Made by a program: the position numbers and the translations under genes | From: Aldehydirespirator sp965116965 | GTDB lineage: Bacteria > Actinomycetota > Acidimicrobiia > Acidimicrobiales > Aldehydirespiratoraceae | Length of the DNA: 64,000 bases | Assembly (NCBI GenBank): GCA_965116965.1 | Contig: OZ220743.1 | Location: 2,790,001 to 2,854,000 of the forward strand | Direction: 5' to 3' | Notes under the pieces: generated by a model | What the model saw: the letters and a program-made list of their open reading frames with translations, nothing else | Told to the model about the DNA's origin: nothing | The model's database searches: none | In this document: in pieces, positions 33,931 through 42,358 of the stretch | Numbering within the stretch: position 1 is the first letter of the stretch | How the letters are laid out: every line of letters begins with the position of its first letter

Positions 33931-34881
33931 ATGAGGTTCGGGCTCGACGAGGACCGCGAGGCGCTGCGCTCGACGGCCCGGGACCTGCTGACCGAGCTGT
34001 GCCCGCCCGCAGCGGTGCGGTCGGCCTGGACGCAACCACCCGACCCCGCCGCCTGGAACGCTCTGGACGAAGCGGGCGCGCTGGCCGTCCTCGTGCCTCA
34101 GTCCGAGGGAGGCCTCGAGCTCGACGAGACGTACCTGGTCCCCGTCGTGGGGGAGGCGGGTAGGGCGGCGCTGCCCCATCCGCTTACGGCAACCGCACTG
34201 GTGGCCGCGCCGTTGGGCGTAACCGGCGCGACGGTTACGACGGACCTTGGCGCCTCCGGTGCCATCGTTCCTGCGGCCACCTACGCCGAGGTGTTCCTGC
34301 TCCGGTCAGCCGACGGGCTGCGGCTCTACGAAGCCGATGAGGTTGAGATCGAGCCGGCGCAGACCGTGGACGCCTCCCGGCACTGCGCGCGGGTACGTCC
34401 CCTCGCCTCCGGGGATCTGGTGACCGACGACGCGGCGGCAGTGGCGGCCGCCTTCGACAGGGGGGTGCTCGGCACGGCGGCCGAACTTCTCGGGCTGAGC
34501 CACAGGATGCTGGATCTCACCGTGGGCTACGCGGCTCAACGCCACCAGTTCGGCAAGCCGATCGGGAGCTTCCAAGCGGTGAAGCACCACTTGGCCGACG
34601 CCCGGATCCAGATCGAGTTCGCGGGTCCGGCGGTGCTCTACGCCGCCTACTCCATGACCCATGGTCTCGCCGACGCCGGCCGCGCCGTGTCGCAGGCGAA
34701 GTGGCTGGCCACCAACGCCGCCGCCGTCACGGGCCGGGCCGCCCTGCAGTGCCACGGCGCTATCGGCTACACCACCGAGTACGACCTGCACCTCTACCTG
34801 AAGCGCTCATGGGCGCTGGCCCGCACCTGGGGCGGGGCCGACTTCCACGCCGACCGGGTCGCCGCTTCGATCGGCATTTGA
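33931..34881 (+). CDS. Acyl-CoA dehydrogenase, divergent partner subunit
   Basis: 316 residues from ATG 33931 (GGGG at the ribosome-site distance), 64 bases after the first dehydrogenase. The N-terminal helical domain (MRFGLDEDREALRSTARDLLTE), a reduced middle domain and a conserved C-terminal helical domain (GYAAQRHQFGKPIGSFQAVKHHLADARI, CHGAIGYTTEYDLHLYLKRSWAL) are present. The middle beta domain is shorter than in the upstream protein, as in alpha/beta heteromeric ACAD pairs. Confidence 0.9.
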   Translation: MRFGLDEDREALRSTARDLLTELCPPAAVRSAWTQPPDPAAWNALDEAGALAVLVPQSEGGLELDETYLVPVVGEAGRAALPHPLTATALVAAPLGVTGATVTTDLGASGAIVPAATYAEVFLLRSADGLRLYEADEVEIEPAQTVDASRHCARVRPLASGDLVTDDAAAVAAAFDRGVLGTAAELLGLSHRMLDLTVGYAAQRHQFGKPIGSFQAVKHHLADARIQIEFAGPAVLYAAYSMTHGLADAGRAVSQAKWLATNAAAVTGRAALQCHGAIGYTTEYDLHLYLKRSWALARTWGGADFHADRVAASIGI

Positions 34882-34976
34882 AGCCCGCGCGATAATGCAC
34901 CCAGAATCAATGCATCCGGCACAAGTGGATCCCGCACCGCGGGAGCAGTGCGTCTTGTGTGGAGAGGAGAACGTTT

Positions 34977-35432
34977 GTGAGGATCGGTGACAGGGTTCCC
35001 GACTTTGAGGCACCCGACCAGCACGGCAACACGGTGGCACTGCGAGACCTGCTCAAGGTCGGCCCGGTCGTGATGTACTTCTATCCCAAGGCCATGACGG
35101 CTGGTTGAACGCGCCAGAGCTGCCATTTCCGCGACCTGTCGGCCGAGTTCGCCGAACTCGGCGCCAGCATCGTGGGAATCAGCGCCGATCAGGTTGATCG
35201 GCAACTCGAGTTCGACGACGCCAACACCCTGGGCTTCCCGCTGCTGTCAGACCCGGGACGCGACATCGCGCGCCGCTTCGACGTGGTCCGCAAGGGCTGG
35301 CTTCCGAACAAGCGGCGAACGTTCGTGATCGGCCGCGGCGGCTCCGTGCTGGCCATGGTGCGCGCCGAGTTGAACATGCGCATCCACGCCGACCGAGCCC
35401 TGGAGACGCTGCGAAAGACGGTCAACCCCTGA
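34977..35432 (+). CDS. Peroxiredoxin (Bcp/PrxQ type) with in-frame TGA at the peroxidatic position: candidate selenoprotein
   Basis: A 151-codon frame from GTG 34977, preceded by GAGGAG 7 bases upstream, to TGA 35430-35432, interrupted only by TGA at 35106-35108 (codon 44). It reads VRIGDRVPDFEAPDQHGN, then VVMYFYPKAMTAG-TGA-TRQSCHFRDLSAEF, then IVGISADQVDRQLEFDDANTLGFPLLSDPGRDIARRFDV. In Bcp/PrxQ peroxiredoxins the corresponding text is YPKDxTPGCTxExCxFRD, so the TGA replaces exactly the peroxidatic cysteine. The resolving Cys at +5 (Cys49) is intact, and the frame is otherwise undamaged on both sides. Insertion of selenocysteine is the simplest reading. A nonsense mutation is the alternative. 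No selA, selB, selC or selD is in the window. Confidence 0.8.
35142..35162 (+). other. Perfect 9-bp hairpin downstream of the recoded TGA (possible SECIS-like element)
   Basis: GCCGAGTTC-GCC-GAACTCGGC forms a 9-bp perfect stem with a 3-base loop beginning with G. Bacterial SECIS elements are stem-loops with G in the first two loop positions, usually 16-37 bases after UGA. Here 42 bases separate UGA and loop, slightly outside that range, so the assignment is tentative. No better hairpin was found nearer the UGA. Confidence 0.35.
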
Positions 35433-35463
35433 CTGCGGACCGCGGAGGGGCGGTGTCGGCCTT

Positions 35464-36033
35464 TTACAGGTCTCCCAGCCAGGCCGGGGCCCGATCGAGC
35501 AGGAACTCGCAGACGTTGCGGGCCCGGTCGAGCATCTCGCACAGCACCTCCAGGTCCTGTCCCAGGTAGATCCGGCTGAGGGCCAGCTCGACACGGCCCT
35601 CGATGTTCACGGTCCGTTCCGCAGCATCGGTAACGGCCGCCACCCTGTCTACCGACGACACCTGCAGCGGCAGCTCGGTGCCTCCGACCGCGGCGAGATC
35701 GGTGGCGAGGACCAGGAGGTCAGGGCCCAGGTGAAGCGGCGGCAGTACGAAGCTCAGAGTCATCGGCACGGTGATGGCGTCGTCTGGATCCTCGTCCTCG
35801 GGACGGGTGTTCACGTCGTCCTCGAACGTCAGCAGCGTGCGCGACTCGGCCTCGACGCACAGCACCATGTCCAGCGGACCCCCGCAGGCGTGGTCCGGAT
35901 GCAGGTCAACCTCCCACGTCTGGCGGTTGGAGTACGTCTCCACGAAGTGCCGGTCGCCGTGGACGTGGAAGCCGTGCTCTGACACGTGGTCCTTGAGATT
36001 GGCGACGAACCCGTGCAGATCGATCAGCGACAC
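35464..36033 (-). CDS. Conserved protein of unknown function
   Basis: 189 residues from GTG 36033, with GGGAG upstream at suitable spacing. It opens SLIDLHGFVANLKDHVSEHGF and contains HPDHACGGPLDMVLCVEAESRTLLTFEDD, an acidic stretch (RPEDEDPDD), and a helical C-terminus with RIYLGQDLEVLCEMLDRARNVCEFLLDRAPAW. There is no signal peptide or membrane segment. It is convergent with the peroxiredoxin (31-base gap). No family is recognised. Confidence 0.65.
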   Translation of the reverse strand: MSLIDLHGFVANLKDHVSEHGFHVHGDRHFVETYSNRQTWEVDLHPDHACGGPLDMVLCVEAESRTLLTFEDDVNTRPEDEDPDDAITVPMTLSFVLPPLHLGPDLLVLATDLAAVGGTELPLQVSSVDRVAAVTDAAERTVNIEGRVELALSRIYLGQDLEVLCEMLDRARNVCEFLLDRAPAWLGDL

Positions 36034-36234
36034 TCGGATCTCCCTTGTATCGGACGTTGGCTGCTGCAACAGCGTGCCACAGCCGAGAGACATGGTGAAA
36101 CTGCTGCCGCTGCCGTCGCGCGTGCGGTCGGATGTACACGATGTGCAGGACGGAGCAGCACTGTGCGGGCACTGTATCGTGCCTGACCGGCTGCGGGGTG
36201 TGCCTCGGGCAGCAGACCTGGTTCACTGGCAGTG

Positions 36235-36999
36235 ATGCCCCGTGACCTCCTGGATGTTCTCAACGGCGCGGCCGACGCGGCCGTGGAGGCGCTGGCCGAG
36301 TGCACCGACTGGGGTCCCACCGGTCGCAAGCAAGGCCAGTTCGGCTTCGACATGGCCGCGGACGCGGCCGCGACTGCCTCGCTGCGCGACGGCGGGCTGC
36401 GGGTGCTGAGCGAGGAGACCGGCCTCGAGGCCGGAGACGGCCCCGTGGCCGTCCTAGACCCGGTGGACGGCTCCACCAACGCGTCGCGGGGAATCCGCTA
36501 CTTCGCCACCAGTATCTGCGTGGTGGAGGGGATCGTTCCGGTGGCTGCGGTGGTGCACGACCACGGCAGCGGCGAGCGCTTCGAGGCGGTGCACGGTGAA
36601 GGGGCCTACCGCGACGGCACTCGGCTGGCTCGCAGGGAGGAGCCATCGCTGCGCTCCGCCGTGATCGCGGTCAACGGGCAAGCGCCCGGCTGGGGTGGCT
36701 GGGCCCAGGTGCGAACCTTGGGCGCGGCTGCCCTGGAGCTGTGCGCGGTAGCCGACGGGCGCCTCGACGGTTACGTCGACTTCTCGGCGTCGGGGCTGGG
36801 CTCTTGGGACTACCTGGGCGGCCTGCTGGTGTGCCGGGAGGCCGGCGTGCAGGTGGTCGACGGCCTCGGGCGGCAGCTGGTCACGACCGACCACGCGGCC
36901 AGACGAGCGCCGGTGGCCGCCACCCCGCAGCTGCTGGAGGACCTGATGGGCGCCTACGGCCGCCTGACCGGCACCGACCCGGCGCCAGACTTGCGCTGA
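36235..36999 (+). CDS. Inositol monophosphatase-family phosphatase
   Basis: 254 residues. Metal-binding motifs of the family are present: SEETG (first Glu), AVLDPVDGSTNASRG (DPVDGSTN), and SGLGSWDYLGGLLVCREAG (the third, SWDYxxG). Members hydrolyse inositol-1-phosphate, FBP or PAP. The short N-terminus and the F-G-F-D-M.A.D metal region support IMPase or histidinol-phosphatase-like activity. Substrate undetermined. GTG 36232 is an adjacent alternative start. Confidence 0.9.
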   Translation: MPRDLLDVLNGAADAAVEALAECTDWGPTGRKQGQFGFDMAADAAATASLRDGGLRVLSEETGLEAGDGPVAVLDPVDGSTNASRGIRYFATSICVVEGIVPVAAVVHDHGSGERFEAVHGEGAYRDGTRLARREEPSLRSAVIAVNGQAPGWGGWAQVRTLGAAALELCAVADGRLDGYVDFSASGLGSWDYLGGLLVCREAGVQVVDGLGRQLVTTDHAARRAPVAATPQLLEDLMGAYGRLTGTDPAPDLR

Positions 37000-37028
37000 G
37001 CGAACGCCGACCCGTCTGCCCGGGGGCG

Positions 37029-37715
37029 TCAGTCGATTGAGAAGGGCGGGTACTCGTCGGTCAGCAGCATCGAGTAGGCCCACAGCCGGGCGTCGACCCG
37101 CACCCAGCCTGCGACGAGCCTGAACAGACTGGCCGGCCACCGACCGGTAAAGAGCACCGCTAGCAGGCCGAAGAATCCTGCGAAGTACACGATCACCCAG
37201 ACGACCATGGAGAAGACGGCGCCCGGGATCAGCACAGCTCCCAGCACGAGTTCGACGATCCAGACCCACGCGGGCAGTGACGCGAACCCGAAGATGATCC
37301 CATACATGCCTATCAGCGTCAGCCAGGCGAAGGGCACGATGAACCGGAACAGCACATTGAGCCGGTTCTTGCCCTCCAGTCTGGGAGAGATGCCCACGGT
37401 GATTCCCGCCCCGCCCGGATCCTCCACCGAAGGAGCCATGTCGAACGGGGGGTACTTGTCCGTGAGGAATGACATGTACGAGAAAGTGCGGGCCCGGAAG
37501 CGAACATAGGTCGCGTGAAAGGCGGCTATGCCGGGCGGCAGGTTGCCGGTGGCGAGCACTGCGATCCATCCGACAATCGCCGTGACGCTGGCCGCAACAC
37601 TCATCACAGTGTGGAGGAGCACGTAGTGGGGTAGCACGAGGATCGGCTGCCCGATGGCGCGCCAGTTGGCGATGCGTTCGGGGCGGTCGATGGTGACGGT
37701 CGCGGGGTAACTCAT
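37029..37715 (-). CDS. DUF4389 membrane protein (copy A)
   Basis: 228 residues from ATG 37715. About five hydrophobic helices lie in two similar halves. Each half ends in a TxKYPPFD or TDEYPPFS motif, and LFTGRWPASLFRLVAGWVRVDARLWAYSMLLTDEYPPFSID is the DUF4389 signature. Function unknown. It starts MSYPATVTIDRPERIANWR, nearly identical to the adjacent paralogue. Confidence 0.85.
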   Translation of the reverse strand: MSYPATVTIDRPERIANWRAIGQPILVLPHYVLLHTVMSVAASVTAIVGWIAVLATGNLPPGIAAFHATYVRFRARTFSYMSFLTDKYPPFDMAPSVEDPGGAGITVGISPRLEGKNRLNVLFRFIVPFAWLTLIGMYGIIFGFASLPAWVWIVELVLGAVLIPGAVFSMVVWVIVYFAGFFGLLAVLFTGRWPASLFRLVAGWVRVDARLWAYSMLLTDEYPPFSID

Positions 37716-37786
37716 GGTGGACACATTACACGGTGTTGCCGGGGCAAGCAGCCACCTCAGAATACCCTGGCATACGGTCGTTCCGA

Positions 37787-38473
37787 TCAGTCGATCGAGT
37801 AGGGCGGATAGTCGTCGACGAGCAACAACGAATAGGCCCACAGCCGCGCATCGACACGGACCCAATCGGCCGCGTACCGGAACAGACCCTCCGGCCAGCG
37901 GCCTGTGAACAACACGACCACAAGGCCGATGACTCCCGCGACGTTCGCGACTATCCATCGAACGCCGGAGAAGACTGACGCCGGAATCAGCACAGCGCCG
38001 AACACGATCTGCAGGATCCAGAGCCACACGGGGAATGACGCGAATCCGAACATCCGCCCCAGCACGCCTACCAGGCCCATCCAAAAGAACGGCACCACGA
38101 ACCGGAACAGCACATTCACGCGATCCTTCCCGTGCAGTCGAGGCGAGACGCTGAACGAGGTCCCCGCTCCCCCCGGATCCTCAAATGAGGGCTTGAAGTC
38201 GAACGGGGGGTACTTGTCGGTGAGGAACCTCATATAGGTGAAGGTTCGTACCCGGAAGCGCACGTACGTGGCGTGAAAGGCGCCGATGCCCGGCGGCAAC
38301 TTGCCGCTGACCAACACCGAGATCCACCCCACGGTCGCCGTGACGCAAACTGCCAGATTCAGTACAGTATTTAGGATGATATAATGGGGAAGCACAAGAA
38401 TCATGTGCCCTAGAGGTCGCCAGTTGGCGATGCGCTCCGGTCGGTCGATCCTGACGCGTGCCGGGTAACTCAC
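37787..38473 (-). CDS. DUF4389 membrane protein (copy B)
   Basis: 228 residues, the same length as copy A and clearly homologous along its whole length (MSYPARVRIDRPERIANWRPLGHMILVLPHYIIL, LFTGRWPEGLFRYAADWVRVDARLWAYSLLLVDDYPPYSID). The two genes are tandem on the minus strand with 71 bases between them, indicating gene duplication. Function unknown, with probable envelope location. Confidence 0.85.
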   Translation of the reverse strand: MSYPARVRIDRPERIANWRPLGHMILVLPHYIILNTVLNLAVCVTATVGWISVLVSGKLPPGIGAFHATYVRFRVRTFTYMRFLTDKYPPFDFKPSFEDPGGAGTSFSVSPRLHGKDRVNVLFRFVVPFFWMGLVGVLGRMFGFASFPVWLWILQIVFGAVLIPASVFSGVRWIVANVAGVIGLVVVLFTGRWPEGLFRYAADWVRVDARLWAYSLLLVDDYPPYSID

Positions 38474-38561
38474 CGCCGCACTCTAGTGCACGGATGAGCC
38501 TGGCCATTGGATTCCCGACTCCCGGCTCTCAAGGTCTGAGCCGGGGTTAGCCTCAAGGAGC

Positions 38562-38636
38562 GGGCGCGTAGCTCAGGCGGTGCAGAGCGCTTCCCTTACA
38601 AGGAAGAGGCCGGGGGTTCAAGTCCCTCCGCGCCCA
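38562..38636 (+). tRNA. tRNA-Val (TAC anticodon)
   Basis: Acceptor GGGCGCG pairs with CGCGCCC, the anticodon stem is CTTCC-CTTACAA-GGAAG with anticodon TAC, and the T-arm is GGGGG-TTCAAGT-CCCTC. Discriminator A. It abuts an IS3 OrfA remnant on the other strand. Confidence 0.96.
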
Positions 38637-38639
38637 CCG

Positions 38640-38966
38640 TGAGTTGTCGTCAAGAGGGCCGTTGGCCGTTCGAGCAGACCACGCTCCATCCGAAGTTGGG
38701 CGTCCCCGCGGACGCAGCCGCCCCAGTTCGGCCCGCTCACCGGTGCTGAGCCCCTCGCGCTCGCCGCGGTCCACCCGCTCCCGGCGCACCCAGCGGCCCA
38801 GGTTCGTCGCCCCGACCCCCAACGCCCGGGCCACCGACGCGAGGCTGCGGCCCTCATCGAGCACCAGCGCCACCGAGCCAGCCTTGAACTCCCTGCAGAA
38901 CGATCCTCGCGTCCGGCCCGGCGACAACACCGGCCCCGACCGACTGGCCTCCTGCATCGTTGACAT
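38640..38966 (-). pseudogene. IS3-family transposase OrfA remnant, frameshifted
   Basis: From ATG 38966, with GGGAGG upstream, the frame reads REFKAGSVALVLDEGRSLASVARALGVGATNLGRWVRRERVDRGEREGLSTGERAELGRLR, the HTH domain of IS3/IS911-type OrfA. It then loses frame near 38700, and the continuation DAQLRMERGLLERPTA (normally ENAQLRMERDLLKRA) lies in another minus frame. OrfB is absent. It sits beside tRNA-Val. The next 160 bases to 39127 hold nothing recognisable. Confidence 0.8.
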
Positions 38967-39127
38967 GGCTACCTCCCAATCGAAGTGACCGGTCAACGGG
39001 AGGAGGCACCGCCTTGCGCTTGACGAGCGCATGCTGTTCGGACCCCAGATCTATCTGTGTGCGCACGATGTTGCGTCATAACATCATCTTCGTACCATAC
39101 GGCACCGAGATCGAAGACCCGGGCGAA

Positions 39128-40207
39128 TCAGCGGGCAACGAATGAGACGGTGGTGCCGCCGTTGACGGTGACGGTGTACTCGTTGCCGATCTGGAAGCCG
39201 GAACCGAGCGGCACCAGGGTCTCGTCGGTGATCCAGTCCATCGTGCATCTGGCGCCCGGGCCGGCATAGACGTAGTGGAAGATCTCCACTGCGATGCCGT
39301 ACGGCCCGGTTGGCTGCACCTCATGGCCGCCGTAGCCGCTACAACTGCTGCTGGACCTTCCCGAGACCACAAGCAGCCGGTACGAGTCCGATCCGGCAAG
39401 CGGTTCCAACAGGTGGACGGCTGCGATGGCTGATGGCCTCACTGCGAGTACGGCATCGGAGGGGAACAATACGCCAGTCCCGAAAGTCGGGGCTTGGGGC
39501 CTGCCGGGTGCCGCCTCACCAGCCACCGCAACCGGCACATCCGAAGCCCCACCATCCGCAACCGGCACATCCGAGACCCCACCATCCGCAACCGGCACAT
39601 CCGAAGCCCCACCGGTCGCAACCGGCACATCCGAAGCCCCACCGGTCGCAACCGGCACATCCGAAGCCCCACCGGTCGCAACCGGCACATCCGAAGCCCC
39701 ACCATCCGCAACCGGCACATCCGAAGCCCCACCATCCGCAACCGGCACATCCGAAGCCCCACCATCCGCAACCGGCACATCCGAAGCCCCACCATCCGCA
39801 ACCGGCACATCCGAGACCCCACCGGTCGCAACCGGCACATCCGAAGCCCCACCATCCGCAACCGGCACATCCGAAGCCCCACCGGTCGCAACCGGCACAT
39901 CCGAAGCCCCACCATCCGCAACCGGCACATCCGAAGCCCCACCATCCGCAACCGGCACATCCGAAGCCCCACCATCCGCAACCGGCACATCCGAAGCCCC
40001 ACCGGTCACCGGAGGCTGTGTGTGCTCCGGCACCGGCGTCGGCTCAGGGGCCGCGGTTACAGTGGGCGCCGTCGGCTGGTCGCCCGGCTGACCGATGGTG
40101 CCGACCGTCCCCTCGGCCGACCTGCCGTTACCGCCGCAGGCGGCGCCCGAGATTAGCGTCAGCGTCGCGAGGAACGCTGCTGCGGCGGCGCGGGACAGGA
40201 CGTTCAT
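39128..40207 (-). CDS. Lipoprotein with 10-residue GGASDVPVA(D/T) tandem repeats
   Basis: 359 residues from ATG 40207. A lipoprotein signal sequence ends LISGAAC. A Thr/Pro/Glu-rich spacer (PTVTAAPEPTPVPEHTQPP) leads into about 17 copies of SDVPVADGGA/SDVPVATGGA (30-bp units). The C-terminal domain of about 120 residues has strands LFPSDAVLAVRPSAIAAVHL and YTVTVNGGTTVSFVAR and a pair of cysteines. Probably anchored in the envelope, with the repeats acting as a spacer. Function unknown. Confidence 0.7.
   Translation of the reverse strand: MNVLSRAAAAAFLATLTLISGAACGGNGRSAEGTVGTIGQPGDQPTAPTVTAAPEPTPVPEHTQPPVTGGASDVPVADGGASDVPVADGGASDVPVADGGASDVPVATGGASDVPVADGGASDVPVATGGVSDVPVADGGASDVPVADGGASDVPVADGGASDVPVADGGASDVPVATGGASDVPVATGGASDVPVATGGASDVPVADGGVSDVPVADGGASDVPVAVAGEAAPGRPQAPTFGTGVLFPSDAVLAVRPSAIAAVHLLEPLAGSDSYRLLVVSGRSSSSCSGYGGHEVQPTGPYGIAVEIFHYVYAGPGARCTMDWITDETLVPLGSGFQIGNEYTVTVNGGTTVSFVAR
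39530..40010. repeat. 30-bp tandem array inside the lipoprotein gene
   Basis: About 16 units of 30 bases, each containing ACCGGCACATCCGAAGCCCC followed by either ACCATCCGCA or ACCGGTCGCA. The two variants encode Asp or Thr at the last position. Variants are interspersed rather than grouped, suggesting unequal exchange. Frame is maintained throughout. Confidence 0.95.
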
Positions 40208-40393
40208 CGCCTGCGCACGAACCCGTGGAGAGCCATGCCCTACTCTAGATCCAGACTCATATTGGATCATGTCGCCGATCACAAACCCCTCCGATTCCGC
40301 GCAATCGCGCTCGGCGATTCTGGGGAATCGCCCCGAATGAGCGCTAGAACACCCTCAACGAGCTGCCGAGACGTGACTGCGTAGCCACTCACC

Positions 40394-41164
40394 ATGACCA
40401 AGCCCTTCAGAACCGAAGTCAGCGAAGGCACCGCCGAACTCGAGCTGTGCAATCCGCCCGTGAACGCGTTCGGCGTGGACGAGCAGTTCGCCCTAGCCGC
40501 CGAGATCGAGAGCCTCGGTCGACGCGACGACGTGCGGGTGATCATCATCGCGGCGGTCGGCAAGGGATTCTGCGCCGGCCTCGACATCAAGGAGGTGGCC
40601 GCCGAACCCAGCCTGATCGTCCCCGCCAACCGGGCCAACTACGACACCTTCGCGGCCGTCCACCTCAACCCCAAGCCGGTGATCGCGGCGGTTCACGGCT
40701 ACGTGCTGGGCGGCGGCATCGGCATCGCGGGCGCGGCCGATGTGGTGGTGGCGGCCGACGACGCCTACTTCGGTGTGCCGGAGATCGACCGGGGCGGCAT
40801 GGGCATGGGCGCCCACCTCCAGCGCATGTTCAGCGTCCAGAAGGTGCGCTACATGTACTTCACCGGCGACACCATCGACGCGGCCGAGGCCCACCGGCTC
40901 GGAGCGGTGGAGCGGGTAGTGCAGCGGGCCGAGCTCCGGACAACCGCTCGCGAGATCGCAGGCCGGATGGCCTCGAAGTCCCCGCAGATGATCGGCATCG
41001 CCAAGCGGTCCCTCAACGGCGTGGAGGACGGCAGCCTCGAAGACAAGTACCGGTGGGAGCAGGGCTTCACCTTCGAGGCCTACCTGACCGGCGACTCGGC
41101 CGAGGCTCGAGAGGCCTTCGCGGAGGGCCGCGACCCAAGATTCGGACATGCGTCCGACGAGTGA
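40394..41164 (+). CDS. Enoyl-CoA hydratase/isomerase (crotonase) family protein
   Basis: 256 residues. Crotonase motifs: GKGFCAGLDIKEV (oxyanion region), KPVIAAVHGYVLGGGIGIAGAADVVVAADDAYFGVPEIDRGGMGMGAHLQRM. A Glu follows at the YFGVPEI catalytic region. It hydrates enoyl-CoA in beta-oxidation or a related pathway. Start ATG 40394. A CBS-domain gene follows 17 bases downstream. Confidence 0.92.
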   Translation: MTKPFRTEVSEGTAELELCNPPVNAFGVDEQFALAAEIESLGRRDDVRVIIIAAVGKGFCAGLDIKEVAAEPSLIVPANRANYDTFAAVHLNPKPVIAAVHGYVLGGGIGIAGAADVVVAADDAYFGVPEIDRGGMGMGAHLQRMFSVQKVRYMYFTGDTIDAAEAHRLGAVERVVQRAELRTTAREIAGRMASKSPQMIGIAKRSLNGVEDGSLEDKYRWEQGFTFEAYLTGDSAEAREAFAEGRDPRFGHASDE

Positions 41165-41181
41165 AGCCAGCTAGGAGAGCC

Positions 41182-42036
41182 GTGACCAGCATCAACATCG
41201 TGCAGCACTTCGAGAATGTGCAACTGTCGGGCATGAGGCTGGCGTCGCTGGTGGTGGTCCCCAGCGGGCGCAAGGTCCGCAGCGTCGTGGCGGCCATGGC
41301 CGCGCAGCACACCGGCTGCGCGGTGGTCACCGACGGCGCCCGGCTGGCCGGCATCTTCACCGAGCGGGACATCACCAAGCACGTGGTGCGGTCGCCCGAG
41401 ACGTGGGACACACCGGTGGAGCGGTTCATGACGGCAGAGCCCACCGTGATCGGTCACCATGCCTCCGCCATCGAGGCGCTGCGGACCATGAACGCCCGCC
41501 GGTTCCGCAACCTGCCGGTGACCGGCGCCGACGGCGACCTGCTGGGCAGCATCAACCACTACGAGCTCATCCGGCTGGCCGCGTCCTTCCTGGGGTCGCC
41601 GAGCAAGCTGGGCCCCGAACTGTCGCCCGAGCACAACCTGCACTTCGTGGATCTCACCGGCCTGCCCGCCCGCGACCCGCTGCTGGTGCGGCCCGACGAC
41701 TCGCTGGCGACAGCCATCGCCGCCATGCTGGCGGCCGAGACGGGACTGGTGTCGGTGGTCAACGACCGCGGCGCAGTGATCGGTGAGCTCACCGAGCACG
41801 ACGTGTTCCTGAAGGTCGCCTGCCGGGTGGACGACCTCGAAGCCGAGGCAATCGGCGACTGGATGACCACCGAGATCGCCGCGGCCACCCCGGGCGCGTC
41901 CATCAGCGAGGCGCTGCGCGTCATGGCCGACCTCGGCCACCGCTACCTGGTGCTGATCAGCGAGACCGGCCGCGCTCTGGGGGTGGTCACCTTCCGCAGG
42001 ATCACCGAGTACTTCGAGATCGTCTGCGCGGCCTGA
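41182..42036 (+). CDS. Protein with four CBS domains
   Basis: 284 residues from GTG 41182. It has four CBS motifs as two Bateman pairs: GCAVVTDGARLAGIFTERDITKHV, RRFRNLPVTGADGDLLGSINHYELIR, TGLVSVVNDRGAVIGELTEHDVFLKV and RYLVLISETGRALGVVTFRRITEYF. There is no attached catalytic domain. Such proteins bind adenine nucleotides as energy sensors. The close gap to the enoyl-CoA hydratase suggests an operon. A copy of the dispersed repeat begins 22 bases after its stop. Confidence 0.85.
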   Translation: MTSINIVQHFENVQLSGMRLASLVVVPSGRKVRSVVAAMAAQHTGCAVVTDGARLAGIFTERDITKHVVRSPETWDTPVERFMTAEPTVIGHHASAIEALRTMNARRFRNLPVTGADGDLLGSINHYELIRLAASFLGSPSKLGPELSPEHNLHFVDLTGLPARDPLLVRPDDSLATAIAAMLAAETGLVSVVNDRGAVIGELTEHDVFLKVACRVDDLEAEAIGDWMTTEIAAATPGASISEALRVMADLGHRYLVLISETGRALGVVTFRRITEYFEIVCAA

Positions 42037-42057
42037 CGGCCCGGCCGCCGCGCCGGC

Positions 42058-42245
42058 CTGGAGGCCGAGCGGGCAGGCGAGCGAATCCGGTTCATGAGGG
42101 CGGGGCCGCGGCCCGGGCGGCCCTCAGGTCGCGGCAAGCACGAGCGCCGGGAACACGCCGCCCCGACACGACGGGCTTGTACCGCCTTCCGGGTCGTCGA
42201 TCTCGCGTCGACGACAACGCCGCCCCGACGTGACGGGCCTGTACC
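42058..42245 (+). repeat. Dispersed intergenic repeat, copy 3, plus 29-bp direct repeats
   Basis: GGAGGCCGAGCGGGCAGG leads into GGCCGCGGCCCGGGCGGCC, CTCAGGTCGCGGCAAGC and GCGCCGGGAACACGCC, a diverged copy of the repeat family. From 42155 and 42217 a 29-base direct repeat (ACGCCGCCCCGAC...CGGGC..GTACC) occurs 62 bases apart. The stretch 42037-42358 otherwise holds no gene. Confidence 0.75.
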
Positions 42246-42358
42246 TACCCGAGCAGGCCCCTGGCCGACACGGCCGAACGCGGCGGCCGAGACCCGCGCC
42301 GCCGGTCGGCGCTAGTGTCGGCCAAGCCGATCAAGGCCGCACCGAAAGGACTATGGCG

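Noticed and set aside
39530..40010. 30-bp regular repeats that look like a CRISPR array
   Set aside because: There are no unique spacers, units are contiguous with two variants, and the period is a multiple of three inside a coding frame.
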